DNA of 12,326 nt from an uncultured Ideonella sp. Its GTDB lineage: Bacteria; Pseudomonadota; Gammaproteobacteria; Burkholderiales; Burkholderiaceae. The stretch spans positions 1 to 12,326 of the forward strand of contig CAMLGG010000159.1 of assembly GCA_946479475.1 (NCBI GenBank), given 5' to 3'. The translations under genes were made by a program, and so were the position numbers. The notes beneath the pieces are model-generated. The model had not been told where the DNA came from, did no database searches, and saw nothing but the letters and a program-made list of their open reading frames with translations. Shown here piece after piece: positions 7,054-12,326 of the stretch. Position 1 is the first letter of the stretch, and each line of letters starts with the position of its first letter.

Positions 7054-8220
7054 TCAGGCGGCCAGCGCGAGGTCCGGCAGCTCGCTGGCCGCCGATGCGG
7101 CTGGCCGAAGCGATGCCGCCTGCCGCACGATGCCGGCGACCCGCTCCACGTCCGCGTCGGCCAGGGCCGGGTAGATCGGCAGGCACAGCACCTGCGAAGC
7201 CGCGGCGCGCGCCACCGGCAGCTTCGCCGGATCGGCCGAAGGCAGGCCGCGGTACATCGGGAAATCCGAGATCAGCGGATAGAAGTAGCGGCGGGCATGC
7301 ACGCCCTCGTCCTTCAGCTTCTGGTACAGCTCGTCGCGGCCGATGGGGAAGCTGCCGCCGACCAGCATCGGGAAGTAGGAATGGTTGGCGCTGGCGTCGG
7401 CCGGCGGGTCCATCAGCCGCACGCCGGGCAGGTCGGCCAGCAGCTCGCGGTAGTGCGCGGCGATCTGGCCGCGGCGCTCGATCGCGCGGCCCACGTGCTG
7501 CAGCTGCAGCAGGCCCAGCGCCGCATTGAACTCGCTCATCTTGCCGTTGATGCCGGTGGCCACCACGGTCGTCTCGTTGACGAAGCCGAAGTTCTTCAGG
7601 TGGTCTATGCGCTGCTTGGTCTTCGCGTCGGGGCTGACGATGGCGCCGCCCTCGAAGGTGTTGAAGACCTTGGTCGCGTGGAAGCTCAGCACCGAGAGGT
7701 CGCCGTGCGTGAGCACGCTCGTGCCGGCGCGCTGAATGCCGAAGGCATGGGCCGCGTCGTAGATGACCTTGAGGTTGTAGTCGTCGGCGATGCGCTGGAT
7801 GGCCTCCACCTCGCAGGGCCGGCCGTAGCAGTGCACCGGGAGGATGGCCGTGGTCTCGGGCGTGATGGCCGCCTCGATCTTCGCGGGGTCGAGGTTGAGC
7901 GTCTTCGGGTCGATGTCGACGAAGACGGGCTTGATGCCGTTCCACAGCAGCGAGTGCGCCGTCGCCACGAAGCTGTAGGGCGTGGTGATCACTTCACCCG
8001 TGATGCGAAGCGACTGCAGCGCCGTGACCAGGGCGATGGTCGCGTTGGTGAACAGGCTGATGTGCGGCACGCCGAGGTACTCGGCCAGCTCGGCCTCGAA
8101 GCGCTTGTGGAAGGGGCCGCCGTTGGTCAGCACCTTGTTCTGCCAGATCTGCTCCAGGTAGGGCAGGAACTGCTCCAGCGGCGGGAGATCCGGCTGGGTG
8201 ACGAAGATCGGCGAGCTCAT
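7054..8220 (-). CDS. DegT/DnrJ/EryC1/StrS family sugar aminotransferase
   Basis: This 388-residue protein is a PLP-dependent aminotransferase of the nucleotide-sugar type, converting a keto-sugar nucleotide to an amino sugar with an amino acid donor. Family features in order are VLTNGGPFHKRFE near the N-terminus, the cofactor-contacting strand TTPYSFVATAHS, VIYDAAHAFG with Asp155 for the PLP pyridine nitrogen, and SFHATKVFNTFEGGA with the Schiff-base Lys184. All key residues are intact. Relatives include the VioA/QdtB/FdtB type enzymes that make dTDP-amino-dideoxy sugars, but the exact sugar and amination position cannot be assigned. A strong AAGGAGGAG ribosome site precedes the ATG within the 15-base gap after the glycosyltransferase gene. 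The partner dehydratase is not in the window. Confidence 0.93.
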   Translation of the reverse strand: MSSPIFVTQPDLPPLEQFLPYLEQIWQNKVLTNGGPFHKRFEAELAEYLGVPHISLFTNATIALVTALQSLRITGEVITTPYSFVATAHSLLWNGIKPVFVDIDPKTLNLDPAKIEAAITPETTAILPVHCYGRPCEVEAIQRIADDYNLKVIYDAAHAFGIQRAGTSVLTHGDLSVLSFHATKVFNTFEGGAIVSPDAKTKQRIDHLKNFGFVNETTVVATGINGKMSEFNAALGLLQLQHVGRAIERRGQIAAHYRELLADLPGVRLMDPPADASANHSYFPMLVGGSFPIGRDELYQKLKDEGVHARRYFYPLISDFPMYRGLPSADPAKLPVARAAASQVLCLPIYPALADADVERVAGIVRQAASLRPAASAASELPDLALAA

Positions 8221-8235
8221 TTCCGGACTCCTCCT

Positions 8236-9258
8236 TCAGGCGGCGACGGCTTCTTCGCCCTTCGAGACGCCGGCGTAGGTCGTCGGTGCGGTGCTGAAGT
8301 GGCTGGCCAGCAGGGGCAGCCACCAGGCGGCGAAGGCATCGTGCAGGCGGGCGAGCGAGGTGCCCTGGTGCTGCACGATCGTGAAGAACTGGTTCATCAC
8401 CTCGTCGGCCTCGCCGTAGAGCTTGAGGCAGCGCTGCACCGTGATGCCGATGGCCTGCGCGGCCTCCTGGTCGGTGACGCGCTTCTCCTTCCATGCATGC
8501 AGCGCCGCAGCGGCCCAGACGAGCATGGTCACGCGGTGGCCGTGCGACTTCACGCCGCGCGTGGTCTGCTCGGCATGCTGGCGGAACACGCTGAGGTGGT
8601 CGCGCACGAAGACCAGCGGCTGGTGCTTGCCCGCCTCGAGCACGGCGGAGATGTCGAGCAGGCCGTAGTACGAGAGGCCGGTGGCCGGCGGCTTCGGATA
8701 GTGGCGGATGCCCGAGGCGGTCCACACCATGTTGGTCAGCTCGCCCAGCCAGTTGTCGCAGGGCGCCACGACGCTGGAGAACAGCTGCCTGGCGTTCACC
8801 GGCACCGCGCGCATCGGGCTGGAGGTGACGAACTTCGGCAGCGGCAGCGACCAGGCCGGCCGGCTGTCGCCCTGGCTCAGCCATCGGGCACTCACCGAGA
8901 CGGCGTACTTGCCGCCGGCATGCGCCTCCAAATGGGTCTTGTAGAAATCCGGGAAGACGACGTCGTCGTCCAGCATGAAGTGCACGAACGGGCTGCGCTC
9001 GGCGCCCGCCTGGTACAGGTCGATCAGGTGCTGGTGGTTGCGGCGCGCGTTGCCCGGGCCCTTGACCACCGTGAGGTTCAGCTCCTGCTGCAGCGGGCCG
9101 AAGCGGCCGTCGCGGATCATGTCGGTGATCGCGCCGCCCTCGCTGTCGTCCGAGAGGATGACGCGGAAGTCCTTGACGCTCTGGCGCTTCAGGCCGAGGA
9201 ACATCTCGCCCAGGTAGTCGGGCTTGTAGGCCGGGATGAGGGTGGTGATCTTCGTCAT
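8236..9258 (-). CDS. GT-A fold family 2-like glycosyltransferase
   Basis: This 340-residue protein has the GT2-type N-terminus ITTLIPAYKPDYLGEMF, the nucleotide-binding acidic pair in VILSDDSEGG (Asp37-Asp38), and the metal-binding motif HFMLDDDVVF with Asp97-99. It therefore probably transfers a sugar from a nucleotide donor. Residues after about 200 form a helical C-terminal region (LVWAAAALHAWKEKR) with no membrane helix, so the enzyme looks cytoplasmic. The ATG at 9258 overlaps the stop of the upstream fusion gene as ATGA, which settles the start and implies coupling. A much longer frame open to 10479 is only an antiphase reading of the upstream gene. Acceptor and donor are unknown. Position in the operon suggests it extends or starts a surface glycan. 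Confidence 0.9.
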   Translation of the reverse strand: MTKITTLIPAYKPDYLGEMFLGLKRQSVKDFRVILSDDSEGGAITDMIRDGRFGPLQQELNLTVVKGPGNARRNHQHLIDLYQAGAERSPFVHFMLDDDVVFPDFYKTHLEAHAGGKYAVSVSARWLSQGDSRPAWSLPLPKFVTSSPMRAVPVNARQLFSSVVAPCDNWLGELTNMVWTASGIRHYPKPPATGLSYYGLLDISAVLEAGKHQPLVFVRDHLSVFRQHAEQTTRGVKSHGHRVTMLVWAAAALHAWKEKRVTDQEAAQAIGITVQRCLKLYGEADEVMNQFFTIVQHQGTSLARLHDAFAAWWLPLLASHFSTAPTTYAGVSKGEEAVAA

Positions 9259-10685
9259 GGCGTCGTCCGGGGGTTCTTGGCGAGGAAGGCCGCGTCGATG
9301 ACGCCGCACAGGGTCGGGATGGGGCCGAAGCCTTCGCCCCACTTGGCGGCGACCTTGTGCGCCGCGTCGGCGAAGCCGGCGGGCAGGGTCCAGCCGGTGC
9401 GGGAGTTGTGGAACAGCGGCGCGCGAACGAGCCGCGGGAAGGTCTGGTGCCGGCAGATGGACTGCAGGCACAGGTCGGTGGCCCACAGGTGCCAGCCGAG
9501 CGAAGGGTCGATGCGGTGCACCGTGTCGCGCGACATCACCAGCGCCACCTCGTCGATGGAGATGGCCTGGCTCGATTCGGGGTGGTCGGCGCGGTTCAGG
9601 CGGTCGATGACGAAGCCGCAGGCCGCCGCGCCCTGGCCCTGCGGCTGGGCGCCCAGGCCGATGAAGCCGATCAGCGTCTTCGGCCGCTCCTGGGCCGGGA
9701 TGCCGGCCAGGATCGCGTTGAGCTGCTCGCCGAAGCCGGCGGGAAAGTAGACGTCCTGGTGGCACAGCAGCACCCAGTCCGCATCCACGTGCGCGAGGCC
9801 CTGCTCGAAGGCCTGGGCGGGGCTCTTCGCGCCGCGGTACGAGACGATGCGCGCGCCGACCTCCTTCAGGCCCGGCGACTGCTCGACGTTGACGCGCAGC
9901 TGCCGTTCGTTGGTCGTGGGCACCAGCACGCTGAAGCGAGCCGGGCCGGACTGCCGCGGCGCATCGGCGAATGTCCGGCGGGCCTCGACCACGAGCCGGT
10001 CCAGCTGCAGCACCCGCTCGGGGCAGCCGCCGGAAAGCCCGGAAGACCGGGCCAGCGCCTGCAGCGTGGCGCGCGTGCCGCCAGCGCTGACCGGCTCGGC
10101 GTGGCCATCGGCCAGCGTGGGCATCCAGCCCGCGTCCATCAGAAGCTTGTAGACGACGGCGGGCGACATCAGCCGGGGCTGCCCCTGGGTCGGCGACTGG
10201 CGCAGCTCGGCGCCCAGGTCGGTGTCCAGCAGGCGCTCCAGCGTCGAAAGGCTGGCGTGGTTCTCCACGCCCAGCATCAACTTCGCCCCGGGCGCGGCCA
10301 GGCGGGCCAGCTCGCGCAGCGCGGCCAGCGGGTCCGCCAGCCACGGCAGGATGTCGTTGACCACCAGAAGGTCGTGGCTGCCACCCGGCAGGTCGGCAAG
10401 CGCCTCCAGGGCGCACCAGCGGTCGACCGCTTCGGGGCTGCCCGTCCGGGCGGGGGCTGTCAAGGCGGCGGCGGTCCAATGGGCGTCCGGCTGGCGCTGC
10501 TTGTAACCGCGCGCCAGGGCGGGGCTCCCGGGTCCGACTTCCAGCACCCGCCGGGCCGCGGGGAGCGCCCTCAGCAGCTTCGCGTCGCAGGTGGAGGCGG
10601 CGGCCGGCCAGCCGGCTTCACCGGCGCCGCCGGCGATCACCACCAGCGCCGCAGGCGCGCTCACAGTCGGGGCAGCTTGATTCAT
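9255..10685 (-). CDS. methyltransferase-glycosyltransferase fusion protein
   Basis: This 476-residue two-domain protein opens the glycan operon. Residues about 30-210 look like a SAM-dependent methyltransferase: RVLEVGPGSPA at 46-56, then HDLLVVNDILPWLADPLAAL and APGAKLMLGVENHAS, which match post-motif I and III positions of the Methyltransf_11/25 group. Residues about 250-476 form a glycosyltransferase-like domain beginning FSVLVPTTNERQLRV, with the acidic WVLLCHQDVYFP motif (His309-Gln-Asp311) in place of a classic DxD and a C-terminal GWHLWATDLCLQS region. The start is uncertain: ATG 10685 is preferred on composition, while ATG 10718 would add 11 residues, and neither has a clear Shine-Dalgarno. 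The gene is divergent from flhD. Whether the first domain methylates the glycan or is only structural is unknown. Confidence 0.82.
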   Translation of the reverse strand: MNQAAPTVSAPAALVVIAGGAGEAGWPAAASTCDAKLLRALPAARRVLEVGPGSPALARGYKQRQPDAHWTAAALTAPARTGSPEAVDRWCALEALADLPGGSHDLLVVNDILPWLADPLAALRELARLAAPGAKLMLGVENHASLSTLERLLDTDLGAELRQSPTQGQPRLMSPAVVYKLLMDAGWMPTLADGHAEPVSAGGTRATLQALARSSGLSGGCPERVLQLDRLVVEARRTFADAPRQSGPARFSVLVPTTNERQLRVNVEQSPGLKEVGARIVSYRGAKSPAQAFEQGLAHVDADWVLLCHQDVYFPAGFGEQLNAILAGIPAQERPKTLIGFIGLGAQPQGQGAAACGFVIDRLNRADHPESSQAISIDEVALVMSRDTVHRIDPSLGWHLWATDLCLQSICRHQTFPRLVRAPLFHNSRTGWTLPAGFADAAHKVAAKWGEGFGPIPTLCGVIDAAFLAKNPRTTP

Positions 10686-10987
10686 GCGGCCATGATCCGC
10701 GGCCCATGTCTTGCCCATTCGGGCGATGAGCCGGTGGAAGCCCTCTCAAATCGCCGCAAATCCCGCGTGCCTGGCAGGGCGGGGCCGGTCGTGACACGCT
10801 TCACGGCACGGCGCGAGGGTCGGACGGGGTTGTAGGAATTTGCCTGACAAGGGCGACGGAAGAAGCCGGACTCAAGCCGCGGAAGTGAGCTGATGTTTCC
10901 AGCTTGTTTCGGTCCTTACAGTTCATCCCAGGCCGAGACACAAGTCTCTACACCCTGAACAGCCGCCCAACCCCAAGGAACAGCACC
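10686..10987. promoter_or_regulatory. divergent intergenic region between glycan operon and flhDC
   Basis: These 302 bases separate the two divergent units and must hold the promoter of the glycan operon (minus strand) and of flhDC (plus strand), unless one is read through from outside. The half next to flhD is visibly less GC-rich (about 10835-10960). The only promoter-like match noted is a poor sigma-28-like pair, tcaag at 10872-10876 and gctgat at 10889-10894, two bases shorter than the standard spacing. A sigma-70 promoter was not confidently found. No operator palindrome stood out. Confidence 0.5.
10975..10979 (+). promoter_or_regulatory. ribosome binding site of flhD
   Basis: aagga ends 8 bases before the GTG at 10988. 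This decides the start in favour of the short GTG-initiated FlhD, over an ATG at 10904 that would add 28 residues with no family similarity. Confidence 0.7.
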
Positions 10988-11311
10988 GTGGACACCAACC
11001 AGATCCTCGCCGAGATCCGTGAAGCCAACCTGTCGTACCTGATGCTGGCGCAAAGCCTGATTCGCGCCGACCGCGAGCAGGCCCTGTTCCGCCTGGGCGT
11101 CTCGGAAGAGACCGCCAACCTGATCGCCACGCTGACCTCGGCGCAGATGATGAAGATCGCGACCGGCAACACCCTGCTGTGCCGCTTCCGCATGGACGAC
11201 GACCTGGTCTGGGGCCTGCTGACCAGCCACGGCAAGTCGGCCGCCAACGACAGCGTCAGCCGCCTGCACGCCTCGATCCTGATGGCCGGCCGCCATCAAG
11301 AGGCCGCCTGA
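10988..11311 (+). CDS. flhD: flagellar transcriptional regulator FlhD
   Basis: FlhD pairs with FlhC in the FlhD4C2 complex that binds DNA upstream of class II flagellar operons and activates them with sigma-70 RNA polymerase. The 107-residue product begins VDTNQILAEIREANLSYLML, continues with AQSLIRADREQALFRLGVS, and has the C-terminal block TLTSAQMMKIATGNTLLCRFR, all characteristic of FlhD. It is about ten residues shorter than the enterobacterial protein, as in other betaproteobacteria. The GTG start is supported by an upstream aagga. flhC follows after 93 bases that hold a dispersed repeat. Transcription probably starts in the 302-base region shared with the divergent glycan operon. Confidence 0.95.
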   Translation: MDTNQILAEIREANLSYLMLAQSLIRADREQALFRLGVSEETANLIATLTSAQMMKIATGNTLLCRFRMDDDLVWGLLTSHGKSAANDSVSRLHASILMAGRHQEAA

Positions 11312-11327
11312 TCTCACTCTCATCGGA

Positions 11328-11371
11328 CCGTTCGGGCTGAGCCTGTCGAAGCCAGGCTGAGCTTGTCGAAG
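11328..11371 (+). repeat. dispersed REP-like repeat between flhD and flhC
   Basis: A full unit at 11328-11351 (starting ccgttcgggctgagcctg) is followed by a partial direct copy at 11355-11371 (ggctgagcttgtcgaag). The unit matches the right arm at 6226-6249 at 22 of 24 positions. It sits 16 bases after the flhD stop and about 30 bases before the flhC start, inside a transcription unit expected to be co-transcribed. It could affect mRNA processing or the ratio of FlhD to FlhC. Confidence 0.8.
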
Positions 11372-11404
11372 CCCCAATACGCTGCACACCTTGAGGAGGA
11401 ACCC

Positions 11405-11983
11405 ATGGCCCGCACCAAGAGCATCCTGACCGAAGCCCGGCAGATCGAGCGCGCGGTGACGCTGATCAAGCTGGGCGCCCGGCTGCAGGTCCTGGAGTCC
11501 GAGACCGACCTTTCCTACGAGCGCCTGCTGCGGCTGTACAAGGAGGTGTCAGGCAAGTCGCCGTCCAAGGGCCAGCTGCCCTTCTCGACCGACTGGTTCA
11601 TGACCTGGCAGCCCAACATCCACGCCAGCCTGTTCCTCAACATCCACGAGTACCTGAACAAGACTTCGGAGCTCGAGGAGATCGACACCGTCATCAAGGC
11701 CTACCAGCTGTACCTGGAGCAGACGGCGGCCCAGGGCCTGGAGCCCATGCTCTCGGTGACGCGCGCCTGGCGCCTGGTCAAGTTCGTCGACAACGGCATG
11801 CTGACCATGACCAAGTGCACCAGGTGCGGCGGCCACTACGTCAGCCACCCGCACGAGATCGCCAAGCACTTCGTCTGCGGCCTGTGCAACCCGCCCGCCC
11901 GTGCCGGCAAGGGCCGCCAGGCCGGTGCCCTGCAGATGCCCAGCGCGGCCAGCCGGCAGCTGGCGACGCAGGACGAAGAGTGA
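11405..11983 (+). CDS. flhC: flagellar transcriptional regulator FlhC
   Basis: FlhC is the DNA-contacting partner of FlhD in the master regulator of flagellar genes. The 192-residue length equals the E. coli protein. It has the N-terminal helix region ARTKSILTEARQIERAVTLI, the central block SYERLLRLYKEVSGKSPSKG, LPFSTDWFMTWQPNIHASLF, and the zinc site CTRC (Cys138, Cys141) with CGLC (Cys158, Cys161). The four cysteines sit at almost the same positions as in E. coli FlhC. The ATG at 11405 has an excellent gaggagga ribosome site 6 bases upstream. A frame open from 11363 begins inside the dispersed repeat and is rejected. The C-terminal tail after the zinc site is lysine-, glycine- and alanine-rich and less conserved. 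Confidence 0.96.
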   Translation: MARTKSILTEARQIERAVTLIKLGARLQVLESETDLSYERLLRLYKEVSGKSPSKGQLPFSTDWFMTWQPNIHASLFLNIHEYLNKTSELEEIDTVIKAYQLYLEQTAAQGLEPMLSVTRAWRLVKFVDNGMLTMTKCTRCGGHYVSHPHEIAKHFVCGLCNPPARAGKGRQAGALQMPSAASRQLATQDEE

Positions 11984-12064
11984 AACCGGCTCGGCGTCGG
12001 AGGTGTTGCGAACTCTTACCGAATTCGAGCTTGACGGCGCTTGAACCTCGGCTTCGGCAGCCGA

Positions 12065-12091
12065 TCACACCGTCAGATTGATCTTGTTCAT
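12065..12091 (-). CDS. cryptic 8-codon reading frame with strong ribosome site
   Basis: On the minus strand an aggaggag Shine-Dalgarno at ideal spacing precedes ATG and the peptide MNKINLTV, which stops at TGA. The codon choice and Lys/Asn content look like the start of a normal protein, unlike the surrounding GC-rich frames. It could be a leader peptide, or the remaining 5' end of a gene whose body was lost by deletion or insertion next to flhC. A perfect hairpin ends one base before the ribosome site region. Nothing shows that it is expressed. Confidence 0.3.
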   Translation of the reverse strand: MNKINLTV

Positions 12092-12105
12092 GCTTGTCTC
12101 CTCCT

Positions 12106-12122
12106 AGCACAGCCCCTGTGCT
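12106..12122. repeat. 7-bp perfect hairpin with 3-base loop
   Basis: agcacag (12106-12112) and ctgtgct (12116-12122) pair perfectly around ccc. Read on the plus strand it stands just before the main terminator and may act with it. Read on the minus strand it abuts the aggaggag ribosome site of the 8-codon frame. Confidence 0.6.
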
Positions 12123-12127
12123 TTCAG

Positions 12128-12163
12128 GCGGACTCCTCTACCGAGTGAGTCCGCTTTTCTTTT
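12128..12163 (+). terminator. rho-independent terminator downstream of flhDC
   Basis: gcggactc (12128-12135) and gagtccgc (12147-12154) form a perfect 8-base-pair stem. The inner ctc/gag can extend it past a one-base bulge to leave a tacc loop, and a ttttctttt run follows directly. It is the clearest intrinsic terminator in the window and points with flhD-flhC, ending about 180 bases after the flhC stop. It suggests the flhDC transcript ends here and does not run into a downstream motility operon. Confidence 0.85.
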
Positions 12164-12198
12164 GGGGCCCGATGCAAGCGACAGCGTCCGCCGCGCCG

Positions 12199-12285
12199 TT
12201 ACACACGCTCCAGCACCAGCACCAGTTCCTCGACGGCAGCCGGGTGCGCTTCAAGGAGCTCCCTGGCTTGGGTGGCTGACGACAA
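12199..12285 (-). other. short minus-strand frame, possible protein remnant
   Basis: A 28-codon minus-strand frame from TTG 12285 to TAA 12199 reads as a typical amphipathic helical tail (ARELLEAHPAAVEELVLVLERV). A stop lies just upstream in frame, within the tandem repeat, so at most this is a fragment of a gene. It may be the decayed end of a mobile-element or accessory gene. No family is recognised and no ribosome site is seen. Confidence 0.2.
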
Positions 12286-12326
12286 TTACCTTGGCCGGTT
12301 GACGACAACTATCTTGGCCGGTTGAG
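12277..12326. repeat. 23-base tandem direct repeat at window edge
   Basis: Two adjacent copies (12277-12299 and 12300-12322) start tgacgacaa and end cttggccggt, differ at only 2 of 23 positions, and a third copy may begin with tga at 12323. The composition is less GC-rich than the neighbours. Short repeats in tandem at an edge are known for ends of some insertion sequences such as the IS21 family. The assignment to a mobile element is tentative because the rest lies outside the window. Confidence 0.6.

Larger units (their letters stand above)
11984..12326. other. gene-free downstream region of flhC
   Basis: No full gene is visible. In order it holds about 80 bases of unremarkable sequence, a cryptic 8-codon frame with a strong ribosome site on the minus strand (12065-12091), a small hairpin (12106-12122), a rho-independent terminator (12128-12163), a short minus-strand frame that looks like a protein tail (12199-12285) and a tandem repeat reaching the window edge (12277-12326). 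A plus-strand frame 12094-12279 crosses the terminator and lacks a ribosome site. Confidence 0.6.

Noticed and set aside
6985..9750. Very long plus-strand open frame (921 codons)
   Set aside because: It is antisense to the aminotransferase and glycosyltransferase genes, which have intact family motifs; the translated product looks like a reverse reading with repeated Val/Gly/His/Gln and no family.
9259..10479. N-terminal extension of the GT2-like gene giving a 747-residue protein
   Set aside because: The extension is an out-of-phase reading of the upstream fusion gene, Arg/Pro/Gly-rich, while the ATG at 9258 begins a canonical glycosyltransferase N-terminus at an ATGA overlap.
9357..10835. 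Plus-strand open frame across the fusion gene and intergenic region
   Set aside because: It is antisense to the methyltransferase-glycosyltransferase gene, with a low-complexity product and no ribosome site.
10904..10987. Upstream ATG start for flhD
   Set aside because: It adds 28 residues without FlhD similarity, and the GTG at 10988 has its own aagga site and the family-typical N-terminus.
11363..11404. Upstream start for flhC
   Set aside because: It starts inside the dispersed repeat; the ATG at 11405 has a far better ribosome site and the correct FlhC length.
12094..12279. Plus-strand 61-codon frame at the window end
   Set aside because: It runs through the terminator hairpin, has no ribosome site and gives a low-complexity product.
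12277..12326. CRISPR array
   Set aside because: The copies are directly adjacent with no spacers, only two complete units are present, and no cas gene is nearby.

Overview
The window is high-GC proteobacterial DNA. Its firmest marker is an flhD-flhC pair (10988-11983), the flagellar master regulator found in enterobacteria and Burkholderiales. The GC-rich third codon positions, the short GTG-started FlhD and a dispersed repeat built around ccgttcgggctgagcctg (a type I recall from Burkholderiales genomes) point to a betaproteobacterium of order Burkholderiales, perhaps the Rubrivivax/Leptothrix/Roseateles/Comamonadaceae area. That placement is inference, not a database result.

Layout. (1) 35-1881, minus strand: three small accessory enzymes. 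These are a RibD/DHFR-like reductase, a SAM-dependent methyltransferase and an alpha/beta serine hydrolase; the last two overlap by ATGA. By eye this part is less GC-rich than the rest, and it is followed by an odd non-coding stretch (1882-2215). (2) 2216-5934, minus strand: envelope and signalling genes. In transcription order they are a small BamE-like periplasmic protein, a diguanylate cyclase with a large predicted periplasmic helical-repeat region, a four-helix membrane protein (DUF1772-like) and a two-helix membrane protein of unknown function. (3) 6270-10685, minus strand: a tight four-gene glycan-modification operon. It encodes a methyltransferase-glycosyltransferase fusion, a GT-A glycosyltransferase, a DegT/DnrJ/EryC1-type PLP sugar aminotransferase and a PAPS-type sulfotransferase. 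Junctions are a 4-base overlap, a 15-base gap holding a strong Shine-Dalgarno, and a 4-base gap. (4) 10686-10987: a roughly 300-base divergent regulatory region. (5) 10988-11983, plus strand: flhD and flhC, separated by 93 bases that contain a dispersed repeat. (6) 11984-12326: a rho-independent terminator, a cryptic 8-codon reading frame with a strong ribosome binding site, and a 23-base tandem repeat running off the end, which may be the edge of a mobile element.

How the genes may work together: the glycan operon shares its upstream region with flhDC, so the simplest hypothesis is that it decorates a surface structure, most likely flagellin, with an amino-sugar-containing and possibly sulfated glycan co-regulated with motility. 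The sequence supports the gene families and arrangement. The flagellin target and the sulfation step are inference. No nucleotide-sugar dehydratase or PAPS synthesis gene is in the window, so precursors must come from elsewhere. The diguanylate cyclase 5 kb away could oppose motility through c-di-GMP, but no direct link is visible. No tRNA, rRNA or CRISPR array was seen.
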